Below are positions 30,801-40,461 of a stretch of DNA of 64,000 bases, one piece after another. How positions within the stretch are numbered: position 1 is the first letter of the stretch; each line of letters starts with the position of its first letter. The stretch comes from Thermoleophilia bacterium. Lineage in GTDB: Bacteria > Actinomycetota > Thermoleophilia > Gaiellales > Gaiellaceae. The notes beneath the pieces are model-generated. The model saw only the letters and a list, made by a program, of their open reading frames with translations, made no database searches and was not told the DNA's origin. The stretch lies in the NCBI GenBank assembly GCA_017882615.1, contig JADGPD010000002.1, positions 24,027-88,026 on the forward strand, given 5' to 3'. A program made the position numbers and the translations under genes.

Positions 30801-31210
30801 CCGGAAAGACAGCCGGAGAGCACGATCAAGCCCTTGGCGTGGCGCTCGAGCAGCTCCCAGTCGACGCGTGGGCGGTAGTAGTAGCCCTCCAGGTAGCCGA
30901 GCGAGGAGAGCTTGATCAGATTGCCGTAGCCCTCGTTCGAGCCGGCGAGCACGGTCAGGTGAGCGTTGCCCTTTTTCTGAACGCCGCGGTCGTCGCAGAC
31001 ATAGAGCTCGGAGCCGATCACCGGCTTGACGCCGTGCTTGGCGGCCTGGCGGTAGAACTCGACCGCCCCGGCCAGCGAGCCGTGGTCGGTGAGCGCCACG
31101 GCGGGCATCTCCAGCTCGGCCGCTCGCGCCGCCAGAGCCGGGACCCTGCACGCTCCGTCGAGGATCGAGTACTCGGAATGGACATGCAGATGGACGAACT
31201 CGGCGTTCAC
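27824..31210 (-). CDS. dnaE: DNA polymerase III alpha subunit
   Basis: PHP domain [77 protein letters not shown]. Confidence 0.98.
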   Translation of the reverse strand: [1128 protein letters not shown]

Positions 31211-31492
31211 AGCCAGACCATTCTAGGAGGGGTAGCGGCCGGTCACGGATTGCTCGGCGCCAAGCGGCGAATCCAGGGTCACTTTATACGGCAAGCTCGG
31301 TCTTACGCGTGCCCGAGCACCTTGTCGTCCCTCTAGTGACGGGCGCTTCTACGAGCGTGCGGAGATGAGCTTGCTTATGAGCCCGGGTGCACGAAGGCTC
31401 CGGCGCTTGCGCCGCGCCCATTCTCGTAGTGACGACGGCGGGCTTCGAACTCGCGCGGCGTCACCGAGGAGCCAAACGGTAGTCGACCGGTG

Positions 31493-31747
31493 CTAGCGCT
31501 TCCTCAGTAAACGAAAAGCGAGCAGGATGATCACCGCGCCAAGGATCGCAACAACAAGCGTCTTCAGATTAAACCCGCTAATAGCGTTATGCACGTTGAA
31601 TATCTTGCCCGCAAGCCAGCCACCCAACAGCGCGCCTACAACTCCGACGACGATGTCGCGAATCAGGCCGAGACCCGATCCCTTCACGATTTTGCCTGCC
31701 ACCCAACCGGCAATTGCACCGACGACGATCCACGTCAACAACCCCAT
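31493..31747 (-). CDS. GlsB/YeaQ/YmgE family membrane protein
   Basis: MGLLTWIVVGAIAGWVAGKIVKGSGLGLIRDIVVGVVGALLGGWLAG. Confidence 0.88.
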   Translation of the reverse strand: MGLLTWIVVGAIAGWVAGKIVKGSGLGLIRDIVVGVVGALLGGWLAGKIFNVHNAISGFNLKTLVVAILGAVIILLAFRLLRKR

Positions 31748-31925
31748 CTTGACCCTCTTTTCTGTCCGGATCAGATCCGAACTCGCATGCGGCACGGCAA
31801 TGACAAACACGCCGAATATCTCGTCAGTATCTGAGTAACCGTTCCCGATAGGCCGCGACGGGCAAACCCTCGCGCGAACACCCGGCGCTTGCCACAGGCG
31901 GCGGACCGCCCGCTTTCAGCTGCCC

Positions 31926-32438
31926 CTAGCCGGTTACGAAGTAGGCCATCAAGATCGCGTCCACGTACTCCTGACCGCGGCGGTAATGGCGATTGCGGTA
32001 GCCCTCGCGCTCGAAGCCGAACGACTCGTAGAGCTTGATCGCGGCCTCGTTGTGCGGAAAAACGTGCAGCTCGAGCTTGCTCACGCCGCTGGAGCGAGCC
32101 CATTCGACCGCCGTCTCGAGCAGAGCTCGGCCGACTCCGCGGCGGCGGTAGCCGCTGGCCACCATCAGGCCTATGTCGGCTACGTGCTGCGAGGAGGGGT
32201 GATGATCGCGCGTCAGCGAGAGGCGCCCGATGATGCCCTCGTCCGTCTCGGCGACGAAGATGGCGGCATCAGGATGGCGGCGGAGAAGCCGAATCGCGCG
32301 GCGCTCGTCGGAGGTCGAGCGCCAGGTTCCGAGCGTCAGCAGCCAGCCTCCTGGCTCGGCCGCCACGTCGCGCGCCAGGCGCGAGAGAGCGTCGGCGTCG
32401 GAGGGAGCGGCGCGGCGAATTCTCATTGTCTCGTTCAC
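31926..32438 (-). CDS. GNAT family N-acetyltransferase
   Basis: IGLMVASGYRRRGVGRALLETAVEWA, LHVFPHNEAAIKLYESFGFEREG; GTGA overlap with ggt. Confidence 0.9.
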   Translation of the reverse strand: MNETMRIRRAAPSDADALSRLARDVAAEPGGWLLTLGTWRSTSDERRAIRLLRRHPDAAIFVAETDEGIIGRLSLTRDHHPSSQHVADIGLMVASGYRRRGVGRALLETAVEWARSSGVSKLELHVFPHNEAAIKLYESFGFEREGYRNRHYRRGQEYVDAILMAYFVTG

Positions 32439-34003
32439 GCGACCACCACGCCGTGGCCGCCGCGCCTGGGATCCCCGGCCGCGGCCAGAGCGCCGTCGGG
32501 GCGAACCTCCACCGCCGAGACGCCGCCGAAGAAGAGATTGCGGTCGCGCCAGCGCACGAGCTCGTAGCCGAGCCGGTCGAGCCCGTCGAGCGCCGCCCGA
32601 TCGACGTCCTCTCCCCCTTCGCACTGCACGATCGGCTCGTCGAGGTGCACGCGCGCCCGGTTCACGGCCTCCTCCACCGGCAGGCCGTGCCCGATCACGT
32701 TCACCACCGTCTGCATGATCGCTCCGCGCAAGCGCACCGAGCCCGCGCTGCCCAGCACCAGCCGCGGCCGCCCGTCCGCAAACACGATCGAGGGCGCCAT
32801 CATGCTGGTCAGCCGCTCACCGGCACGCTCGTCGCCGCCCACCAGATCGTCCTCGCCCAGCATGTTGTTCAGGTGGATGCCGGTGCCGGGCACGAGCACG
32901 CCCGAGCTGGAGCCGAGCGAGCAGGTGAGCGAGGCGGCGTTCCCAGCCGAGTCGACGACCGAGATGTGACTCGTGCCCGTGGGCCGGCCGGGCTCGGGCT
33001 CTCCGGGCGCCGAGCGGCGGACGCGCGCCACGGCCTCCCGAACGGAATCGTCCGAGAGCAACTCGGCCGCAAGCCCACCCCGGCGAAGACAGCCGGCGTA
33101 GCCCTTGCCCGAACGGACGCGTGTCTGCTCGCGCATCACCTCGATCATTCGCGCCAGCGCCGGCACGCTGCCGGGCTCTCCGCCCTCGCCCAGCTCGTCC
33201 AGCAGGCGCAGCCCGTAGGCGACGAGAATCCCGCCCGAAGAGGGAGGTGGATTGGAGACGAACTCGCTACCGCGGTAGCGCGAGCGCACCTGCCGGCGCC
33301 AGACGACGCGGTAGCGCTCGATGTCCTCCAGGGTGATTCCTCCGCCTTCGTCCTGGATGTAGGCGACGAGCCGCCGGCCGAGATCGCCGCCGTAGAGCGC
33401 GCCTGCACCCTCTGCCGCGAGCTGCTCGAGCGTCTGGGCGAGAGCGGGAAGCCGCAGCACGTCGCCGGTCTGGTAGCGCCTCCCGTCCGTCTCGTAGACG
33501 CGGCGGCCCTCCGCGTTGTGGCGGAGGATCGGATCGAGAATCAGGTGCATGAAATCCTGCGCAGGCGTTATCTCGACCCCGGCGCGGGCCAGCTCGATCG
33601 CCGGCTGGGCGAGCTCCCGCCAGGGCAGCTTGCCGAAGCGGCGGTGCACCTCCTCGAGACCCTTCGGAGCGCCGGGCACGGCGCAGGACGCGGCGCCGAT
33701 AGAGAAGGCCTGCGAGGAGTCGGGCTCGAAGGCGACGTCCACCTGCTGCATTCGGGCGCTCGCTCGCGGCCCGTCCCCCAGCCCGGGCACGCAGACGAAG
33801 AAGTCGGCCAGGCGCGTGCGTGCGCTCGCGGCCTCGTGCACGAGGAAGAAGCCGCCGGCGCCCGGGCCGGTGAGCATGCTCTCGGTCACCCAGGAGGCGA
33901 AGGAGGCGGCGATGCAGGCGTCCACGGCCGAGCCGCCTTCGGCCAGGACTCGAGCTCCCGCCTCGGCGGTCAGAGGATGTCCGGCCGCGATCGCGCCTCG
34001 CAT
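32435..34003 (-). CDS. ggt: Gamma-glutamyltranspeptidase
   Basis: GTSHISVVDSAGNAASLTCSLGSSSGV catalytic Thr region, LVLGSAGSVRLRGAIMQTVVN. Confidence 0.93.
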   Translation of the reverse strand: MRGAIAAGHPLTAEAGARVLAEGGSAVDACIAASFASWVTESMLTGPGAGGFFLVHEAASARTRLADFFVCVPGLGDGPRASARMQQVDVAFEPDSSQAFSIGAASCAVPGAPKGLEEVHRRFGKLPWRELAQPAIELARAGVEITPAQDFMHLILDPILRHNAEGRRVYETDGRRYQTGDVLRLPALAQTLEQLAAEGAGALYGGDLGRRLVAYIQDEGGGITLEDIERYRVVWRRQVRSRYRGSEFVSNPPPSSGGILVAYGLRLLDELGEGGEPGSVPALARMIEVMREQTRVRSGKGYAGCLRRGGLAAELLSDDSVREAVARVRRSAPGEPEPGRPTGTSHISVVDSAGNAASLTCSLGSSSGVLVPGTGIHLNNMLGEDDLVGGDERAGERLTSMMAPSIVFADGRPRLVLGSAGSVRLRGAIMQTVVNVIGHGLPVEEAVNRARVHLDEPIVQCEGGEDVDRAALDGLDRLGYELVRWRDRNLFFGGVSAVEVRPDGALAAAGDPRRGGHGVVVA

Positions 34004-34094
34004 GCGGAAAGCCTAGTGCGCTGCGTCGGCCGGCGCGCACAGCCGCGAGAGCGGACGTAGACAGCCGATAGCACGTTTGCTATGGTCAATCCCG

Positions 34095-34607
34095 GTGGCC
34101 GATCTAGAGACACTGCCCCCGTTCGCACGCCGCTGGCTCCTTTACGTGGCGGTAGCGGCTGCCTTGACCGGCCCCTTGCTCGGCCTCGGACTGCTCGGCC
34201 CGAACAGCCTCTGGGTCGCCGCGACCGCGGCGACGGGCTGGCTCACCTGCGCGGGTGGATTGATCATCTGGTCGAGGCTGCCGGACGCCAAGGCGATGCG
34301 CTCCCGTCTCGGTTACGGCGCCGCGGCGTTTGCCTTCGCCATGGTCGCTCTGCTCGTGATCGGCTTCCCCACCGCCGTCTGGATCACCTACCGCTGCCCC
34401 GAGGGTGAGGGCGTCAGTTTCGTGCAGCGCCCGCTCAACCTGCTTGGCCTGCTCATCCCGGCGGTCTACTACGGGATCGGTTACTGGGGATTCCGGCGTC
34501 CACGCAGGCTGCTTTATGCCTGGCCGCTGGCGATCGCCGCCGGGCTCCTCGTTCTCGTCGTCCTCGAGCTGATCTGGAAAGCGAGCTCGGGCTGTAGCCC
34601 GGCTTAG
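34095..34607 (+). CDS. Hypothetical membrane protein
   Basis: Several hydrophobic segments; GTG at 34095 preferred over TTG at 34077. Confidence 0.6.
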   Translation: MADLETLPPFARRWLLYVAVAAALTGPLLGLGLLGPNSLWVAATAATGWLTCAGGLIIWSRLPDAKAMRSRLGYGAAAFAFAMVALLVIGFPTAVWITYRCPEGEGVSFVQRPLNLLGLLIPAVYYGIGYWGFRRPRRLLYAWPLAIAAGLLVLVVLELIWKASSGCSPA

Positions 34608-35440
34608 CCCGAGCGCTTCAGTTTTCCATGGCGCTTGGCGTAACGCTCGCCGCGGCGGAAGATCTCGAGCCCCAACGGCACGGCGATAACACCGATCACG
34701 AGCATCGGCCAGATGTCGCCCCAGAGCGCATGCACGCCGGCGCCGTCGATGATCGAGCTGCGTAGCGCCCTGAGCGCGTAGGTCGCCGGCGAGATCCGCG
34801 CGAGGGCCTGCATCCAGCCGGGCAGGACGCTGACGTTGTAGTAGACACCGGAGACCACGAGCAAGAGCCCTTGGGCGATGTAACCCAACTGCACGCCCTT
34901 CTCGGGCGAGATCAGGGGTAGGACCGAGGTCATCATCCCGATGCCGATGAAGGAGATCGAGGCGACGAGCAGCACGACCAGCGCCGCCAGGTAGTCGGCG
35001 CCGGGCAGGCTGAGATGGAAGAAGAAAGCGACCACGACGAACAGCGCCGCCGTTCTGACAAGCCCGTAGAGCACGCCGAACAGGCCCGTCCCGAGCAGGT
35101 GCATCGAGCGCGACAAGGGCGCCATGAAGGTGTGCTCGATCGTGCCCTCCCAGCGCTCCCACTGCACCATCTCGACCAGCAGCCCGAAGACCATGCCGAG
35201 GTAGCTCCAGACGAGCGCGCCGATCAGAAGCCAGCTGGTGGCCTTGTTGACGTCGATCCTGGCGCCCGTTTGCTGGAAGCCCTTGGCGATGAAGACGATC
35301 GAGAGCGTGTTGGCCAGCGTCCAGACGAACCAGGCCAGCTCCCACCAGATGTAGCGCCTGATGATGTAGGTGTTTCGCTCGACGATGCCCGAGAGGCCCA
35401 TCAGCTCCGAGCGCAGCGCCGTCGCGGTTCCGCGCATCAC
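34604..35440 (-). CDS. ABC-2 type transporter permease
   Basis: Six hydrophobic segments, RRYIWWELAWFVWTLANTLSIVFIAKG; adjacent ATPase. Confidence 0.85.
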   Translation of the reverse strand: MMRGTATALRSELMGLSGIVERNTYIIRRYIWWELAWFVWTLANTLSIVFIAKGFQQTGARIDVNKATSWLLIGALVWSYLGMVFGLLVEMVQWERWEGTIEHTFMAPLSRSMHLLGTGLFGVLYGLVRTAALFVVVAFFFHLSLPGADYLAALVVLLVASISFIGIGMMTSVLPLISPEKGVQLGYIAQGLLLVVSGVYYNVSVLPGWMQALARISPATYALRALRSSIIDGAGVHALWGDIWPMLVIGVIAVPLGLEIFRRGERYAKRHGKLKRSG

Positions 35441-36264
35441 TCTCTTGCCTCTTCCTCTTCGGTGAGAACGGCACCGGTGGCAGAGAAGAAGGCCTCTTCC
35501 AGCGTCTCGGCCCCGTAGCGGCGCTTGAGCTCATCCGCCGGCGCCAGGCAGAGCAGCTCGCCGCGGTGCAGGATGCCCACTCGCTCGGCCAGCTCTTCGG
35601 CCTCGGCCAGGTCGTGCGTACAGAGAAGGATGGTCGCGTCGTGGACGCGGCGTACCTCGCGGATGAAGTCCTGCACCTCGAGCTTCGAGCGCGGATCGAG
35701 CCCGGTGGTCGGCTCGTCCAGCAGAAGCAATGCCGGCGACGTCAGGAGGGCTCGCGCCAGCGCGACCTTCTGCTGCATGCCGCGCGAGAGCTCTTCCATC
35801 GGCCCCGTCGCGCGCGCGAGCGGAAAACCGACGCGCTCGAGAATGCGCGGAATCTCCACGTTCGTGTCGCGGCGGCGCAGACCGTAGAAGCGAGCTGCGT
35901 AACTCAGATTTTCGATCGCCGAGAGGCGCTTGAAGAACGAGGCCTCTACCGAGACGCGGTTGATCAGCCGCTGCACCCGCCGCGGCTCGCGAAAGACGTC
36001 GTGACCGAAGATGCGAGCTCCGCCCGCATCCTCGAGCAGAAGCGTCGAGAGCAGGCGGACCAGCGTCGACTTACCCGAGCCGTTCTGGCCCAGGATGGCC
36101 ACGCACTCGCCGCGCTCGATCGAGAAGGAAACCGGGCCCAGCACCGAAATGCGCCGGCGGCGCAGGCCTTCGCGACGACGAAAGTCCTTGCGCAGGCAGG
36201 AGACTTCGACCGCTGGGCGGGCTCGATCGGAAACGGGTTGTGAGAAAGCGAAAGCGGATGACAT
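35437..36264 (-). CDS. ABC transporter ATP-binding protein
   Basis: LGQNGSGKSTLVRLL, LSRGMQQKVALARALLTSPALLLLDEPTTGLD. Confidence 0.96.
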   Translation of the reverse strand: MSSAFAFSQPVSDRARPAVEVSCLRKDFRRREGLRRRRISVLGPVSFSIERGECVAILGQNGSGKSTLVRLLSTLLLEDAGGARIFGHDVFREPRRVQRLINRVSVEASFFKRLSAIENLSYAARFYGLRRRDTNVEIPRILERVGFPLARATGPMEELSRGMQQKVALARALLTSPALLLLDEPTTGLDPRSKLEVQDFIREVRRVHDATILLCTHDLAEAEELAERVGILHRGELLCLAPADELKRRYGAETLEEAFFSATGAVLTEEEEARE

Positions 36265-36431
36265 TGCGACTCCTTACAGCGACGGAAGCGGAGAACCCCG
36301 GGGCGCGCTTCTAAGTGCCGGGGCTAAAGAGCCCGGCGGCGCGCGGCTTCGTCAAATACGAACGGTCAGGATCATCGCGCTTCTAAGGTAGCAGCGACGC
36401 TCGGACATCGCCAGCGCGAAATAAAGGCGGC

Positions 36432-37214
36432 TCAGGCGGGCGAAAAGACGGTCTGGCGCAAGGACCAGACAATCTCGCCCTCGGCCTTCGATCCCGCCAG
36501 CTCGTCCAGCTCGCGCCCGATAACGCCCAGCTCGGTGGCGCTGGCGAAGCCTTCCAGACGACCGTCGGCACGCATCGCACGCAGATTGAGCCGGAACATG
36601 GTCGCCACCTCGCCGGTCGGCGGCGCAACCCGAACCAGGTCGCTCGAGTGCTGGCGAAAGCCGGTTCCCTCGCGCAGAGCGTCGAGCCTTGGCCCGAGGT
36701 AGAGCTCGCCGCCACTCGCCCGAATTCTTCTTTCCGTCAGCGCGAGATAACGGGCGAACTGCTCCAGCCTCGTCTCGATTCGCTCGACCTCGTCGTTGAG
36801 TAACACGCCGTCCTGAGTCAGCTCGCCAACCCAGCGCGCAACCTGCTTTTCGGGCTCGGGCAGGTGGCTGAGAAGAAGCCGCGAGAAGATCAGGTCGGCG
36901 GGGCGGGCGGGAAAGGGTAGATCCGTCACGTCGTGCCGGACGAACTCGAGCCGCGACCCCGCCCGCTTTCGTGCGCGCTCGAGAAACTGCTCCGAGACGT
37001 CGAGGCCGACCGTCCGATCGGGGCAGGTCAGCACCGCCAGGGTCTCGGTCGTGTGACCCGGCCCGCAGCCCAGATCGAGCGCCAGGTGCAGGTGTCGCGG
37101 TGCCGCTCGCTCGAGAAATTTCCGCATCGCCGGCTCGAACACGCGCGCCACGAGCGCGAGCCGCTCGGCGGCGAGCTCGCTGTCTCCGAAGCTGTACGCG
37201 CTCCCCTCTGTCAC
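36432..37214 (-). CDS. Class I SAM-dependent methyltransferase
   Basis: LALDLGCGPGHTTETLA, VGLDVSEQFLERAR, FSRLLLSHL. Confidence 0.9.
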   Translation of the reverse strand: MTEGSAYSFGDSELAAERLALVARVFEPAMRKFLERAAPRHLHLALDLGCGPGHTTETLAVLTCPDRTVGLDVSEQFLERARKRAGSRLEFVRHDVTDLPFPARPADLIFSRLLLSHLPEPEKQVARWVGELTQDGVLLNDEVERIETRLEQFARYLALTERRIRASGGELYLGPRLDALREGTGFRQHSSDLVRVAPPTGEVATMFRLNLRAMRADGRLEGFASATELGVIGRELDELAGSKAEGEIVWSLRQTVFSPA

Positions 37215-37309
37215 GACGGCAAAGCGTACTCACGTCGCGCGGAAAAGACATGTCCGGCGCCAGGCGCGGAGACGTGACCGAGAAAGCCGGTTGATAGCAT
37301 CGCCCTTCG

Positions 37310-38521
37310 ATGAGCACGGTCGAGCGACTTACCGCCTTGGGCGCCGCCGCCGAACGCGAGTTGCGCCAGGACATACTCCCCTTCTGGGCCGAGCGCACGA
37401 TCGACCGCGAGAAGGGCGGCTTCTACGGCTTGATCGCGAACGACCTGAAGGTCGATACCGAGGCGCCCAAAGGCAGCGTCCTCAACACTCGCATCCTCTG
37501 GACATTCTCGGCCGCTCTTCGATCCTGGCCCGAGCCGCTCTACCGCGAGCTGGCCGACCGGGCTTACGCCTACCTGCTCGAGCACTTCTGGGACGATCGG
37601 CATTCCGGGCTCGTCTGGACGGTCGACAGCCAGGGCGCTTTCCTCGACGATCGCAAGCAGACCTACGGTCAGGCCTTCGGCGTCTACGCCTTCGCGGAGT
37701 ATTTCCGCGCGACCCGCAGCAAGGAGTCGCTCGAGCATGCGATTCGCCTCTTCGAGAACATCGAGGCGCACGCCTTCGAGCCTGCGCACGGCGGCTACAT
37801 CGAGGCGCTGGCGCGCGACTGGAGCCCGCTCGAGGACATGCGCCTGAGCCCGATCGATCTCAACGTGCCCTACTCGCAAAACACGCATCTGCACCTGCTC
37901 GAGGCTTACGCGGCGCTGCTTCGCGTCTGGCCCGAGCCCGCACTACGAAGTCGCCTGCAGGCCCTGTGGGAGATCCTCGCCTTCCGCATCCGCGACGAGA
38001 AAACGAACAAGCTGATCCTGTTCCAGGACCGCGACTGGAAGCCACTTTCGGATGCCATCTCGCACGGTCACGACATCGAGGCCAGCTGGCTCCTGGGCGA
38101 GGCGGCAGACGTGCTCGGCGACGAGGCGATCAGCGAGCGCACGAAGGAGATCGGCCTGGCGATGGCCGATGACGTGCTTGTGGAGGGCTACGACCAGGCG
38201 CACGGCGGCGTCTGGGACGCGATCGACCACCACTCGCCGGTGCTCGGCAAGGAGTGGTGGCCGCAGGCCGAGGCCGTCGTCGGCTTCCTCAACGCCTTCG
38301 AGCTTTCGGGCAGGGACGATTTCCTCGAAGCCGCGCTCAAGAGCTGGCGTTTCATCGAGGAGTTCGTCGTCGACCACACCTACGGCGAGTGGTACTACCG
38401 GGTCTCTCCCGAAGGTCGCCCCGAGCTCGATCTGGCGAAGGTCTCCCCCTGGAAGTGCCCGTACCACAACGCCCGGGCCGCACTCGAGATAATCGAGCGC
38501 TCAAACAGGCTCCGCAGCTAG
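37310..38521 (+). CDS. AGE family epimerase (cellobiose 2-epimerase/N-acylglucosamine 2-epimerase-like)
   Basis: NTRILWTFSAALR, GQAFGVYAFAEYFRAT, SHGHDIEASWLLGEA, KEWWPQAEAVVGFLNAF. Confidence 0.9.
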   Translation: MSTVERLTALGAAAERELRQDILPFWAERTIDREKGGFYGLIANDLKVDTEAPKGSVLNTRILWTFSAALRSWPEPLYRELADRAYAYLLEHFWDDRHSGLVWTVDSQGAFLDDRKQTYGQAFGVYAFAEYFRATRSKESLEHAIRLFENIEAHAFEPAHGGYIEALARDWSPLEDMRLSPIDLNVPYSQNTHLHLLEAYAALLRVWPEPALRSRLQALWEILAFRIRDEKTNKLILFQDRDWKPLSDAISHGHDIEASWLLGEAADVLGDEAISERTKEIGLAMADDVLVEGYDQAHGGVWDAIDHHSPVLGKEWWPQAEAVVGFLNAFELSGRDDFLEAALKSWRFIEEFVVDHTYGEWYYRVSPEGRPELDLAKVSPWKCPYHNARAALEIIERSNRLRS

Positions 38522-38540
38522 GACGGCTGCGGAGCGGGAA

Positions 38541-38566
38541 GCGGGCGCCCCGATCGGGACGCCCGC
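38541..38566 (+). terminator. Hairpin downstream of AGE epimerase gene
   Basis: GCGGGCG-CCCCGATCGGGA-CGCCCGC. Confidence 0.55.
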
Positions 38567-38611
38567 AACCGTTTCCTGACAGTCGTGAACAGAGGCCGAA
38601 CGAAGCGCCGG

Positions 38612-40348
38612 CTAGCGCGCTCGGCGCATCTCGGGGACTCTCGACTTCTTGCCCTTGAGGGGTGGACGAGTCCTCGACCGGCCTGTCTTTCCGTCCTCCT
38701 CCAACTCCTCTTCCGCGAGCTCGGTCAACGTCATCGCCACGGCGCCTGCGCTCGCGAGAAGTGAGCCGACGAGTGCAAGCCAAGCTCCGCTGCGAAGGTC
38801 ACCGAGGTGCTTGAACGCGTCTGCCACCGGAATGAAGAGCGCAATCCCAAGCAGGGCGAGAGACGCGGCCAGTATCCACATGTTCAGAGCCGATAGCCGC
38901 GTGACCAGCACAGCGAGGAGAGCGACGATCGTCGAGGCGCCTAGCACCAGCATCAGGACGCCGAGCGAGCTGGCTGAGCTCCAGTACGTCTCGGCGGCCG
39001 TTGTTCCGGATTGCGCCAGTGTCGTGAGCCAGAGCGAGCCGAGCACTATCCCGCTTCCGATACCGGTCGCGAGCCAGGGGATCAAGCGCCTGAGGGTAAT
39101 GCTCGGCAGGCGCCGGTTCCAGGCCGCCATGCTACGCAGCGAGACGGCGCTCAGGCCCATCAGAACCCCGCCGCTCAATCCCAACCAGGCGGCCGGTCCG
39201 AGCGTACCGAGATTATTGGGCGCGGCTTCGACCACGTAAGTGCCGAAATAGCCCGCCAGCATCCAGCCGAGGATGCTCGCCCAAGCGGGCGCCCAGCTGC
39301 GCTTGTACGCGAAGCTGATCGCCACGAGCGCGCCGGAGATGGCGACGAGAAGGAACGGGAAGGAGGCCGTCGTCCCGTCAACCCAGAGCGACGTGCCCTG
39401 CGCTCCCGAGACGTTGGTCCAGGTTCCCGCCAACGCCAGACCGATGCCGCTCACAACGAGAAGCCTGGGGATCTCCAGCCCGCGCAGGTCCACTGCGCCG
39501 CGCTCGGCCGAAACGGCGGTCAGCGCCGCGGCAGTTGCCAGCAGTCCGCCTTCGATCGCGAGTCCTGCGCCGGTTGAAAGCGCGCTGATATTCACGAAAC
39601 CGACGAGATAGCCCCACGGGTAGTAGATCGCCACGCCGAGCAACAGAAGCGAAGCTCCGAGCGCACACTTGCCCAGGGCCGGAATCTTCAGGGCAGCGTC
39701 GCCCAGGGCCATGACTATGGCGGCGATCGCGACCACGAGCATGAAGATGCCGAGCGCGTGACCGCCCGACAGGCCGACGGAACTCCAGTAGTGCGGGAAA
39801 TTGGCGTTAATGCCAAGGCTGCGTCCCCCCGCGGTGTTCGTGATGGGGTTGGCGGCGGTCTCGCGCCAGAGCGAGACGATGACAAGAGCCAAACCGATAA
39901 CCGCGATCGACCAGGTCACGTAGAACGGCAGACTGCGGCGCTCACGCGAGCGCTTCCAGGAGCCGAGAGCGCGCAGGGGAAGAGCACCCAGCACTATCAG
40001 GGCGCTCCCCGCGACCCCGAACTTAGGGCCGAGCGCGAGCTCGCTGAGATGGCCAAGGCCGATTGCAACGGGAATGAACAGGAAGAAGCCGAGCAAGATC
40101 ATTCCGAGCCCGCTTACCGCGGCGAGGAAGCGATCGCTCTCTTCCTCACGGATGACGTTGGCGATCAGCAGCCCGGCGCAGCCGGCTATCAGCGCGAGCA
40201 AGATCAGGCGCGTCGTCCAGCTCGTCCAGTAGGAGAGGCCGCCGCCCAGTCCTACCGTTTCGGCGAGGATGTCGAGCCGGAGTGCCGCCAGCGTCAGGCC
40301 GATACCGATCGCGACGACGAACTTACGAATCAAGGCAACTGTCTGCAT
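38612..40348 (-). CDS. Polytopic membrane protein with four internal repeats
   Basis: Repeated 4-hydrophobic-segment units with YW(T/S)S loop motif. Confidence 0.75.
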   Translation of the reverse strand: MQTVALIRKFVVAIGIGLTLAALRLDILAETVGLGGGLSYWTSWTTRLILLALIAGCAGLLIANVIREEESDRFLAAVSGLGMILLGFFLFIPVAIGLGHLSELALGPKFGVAGSALIVLGALPLRALGSWKRSRERRSLPFYVTWSIAVIGLALVIVSLWRETAANPITNTAGGRSLGINANFPHYWSSVGLSGGHALGIFMLVVAIAAIVMALGDAALKIPALGKCALGASLLLLGVAIYYPWGYLVGFVNISALSTGAGLAIEGGLLATAAALTAVSAERGAVDLRGLEIPRLLVVSGIGLALAGTWTNVSGAQGTSLWVDGTTASFPFLLVAISGALVAISFAYKRSWAPAWASILGWMLAGYFGTYVVEAAPNNLGTLGPAAWLGLSGGVLMGLSAVSLRSMAAWNRRLPSITLRRLIPWLATGIGSGIVLGSLWLTTLAQSGTTAAETYWSSASSLGVLMLVLGASTIVALLAVLVTRLSALNMWILAASLALLGIALFIPVADAFKHLGDLRSGAWLALVGSLLASAGAVAMTLTELAEEELEEDGKTGRSRTRPPLKGKKSRVPEMRRAR

Positions 40349-40461
40349 GAAGGCTCCTTGTTGACCGCTTCTCAGGCGAGAAGAGTAACGCCTGATATAG
40401 CAAACGTGTGGTCAACACTCATAAAAATCCTCTTATGCGCACCTGAGCGAGCGCCGGAGCG

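Noticed and set aside
27756-31151. 1131-aa minus-strand ORF
   Set aside because: Alternative frame of dnaE; Arg/Ala/Gly-rich, no domains; dnaE frame has all polymerase motifs.
31320-31490. tRNA or small RNA gene in the intergenic region downstream of the dnaE start
   Set aside because: A ttcgaa string is present but no acceptor stem or cloverleaf could be drawn.
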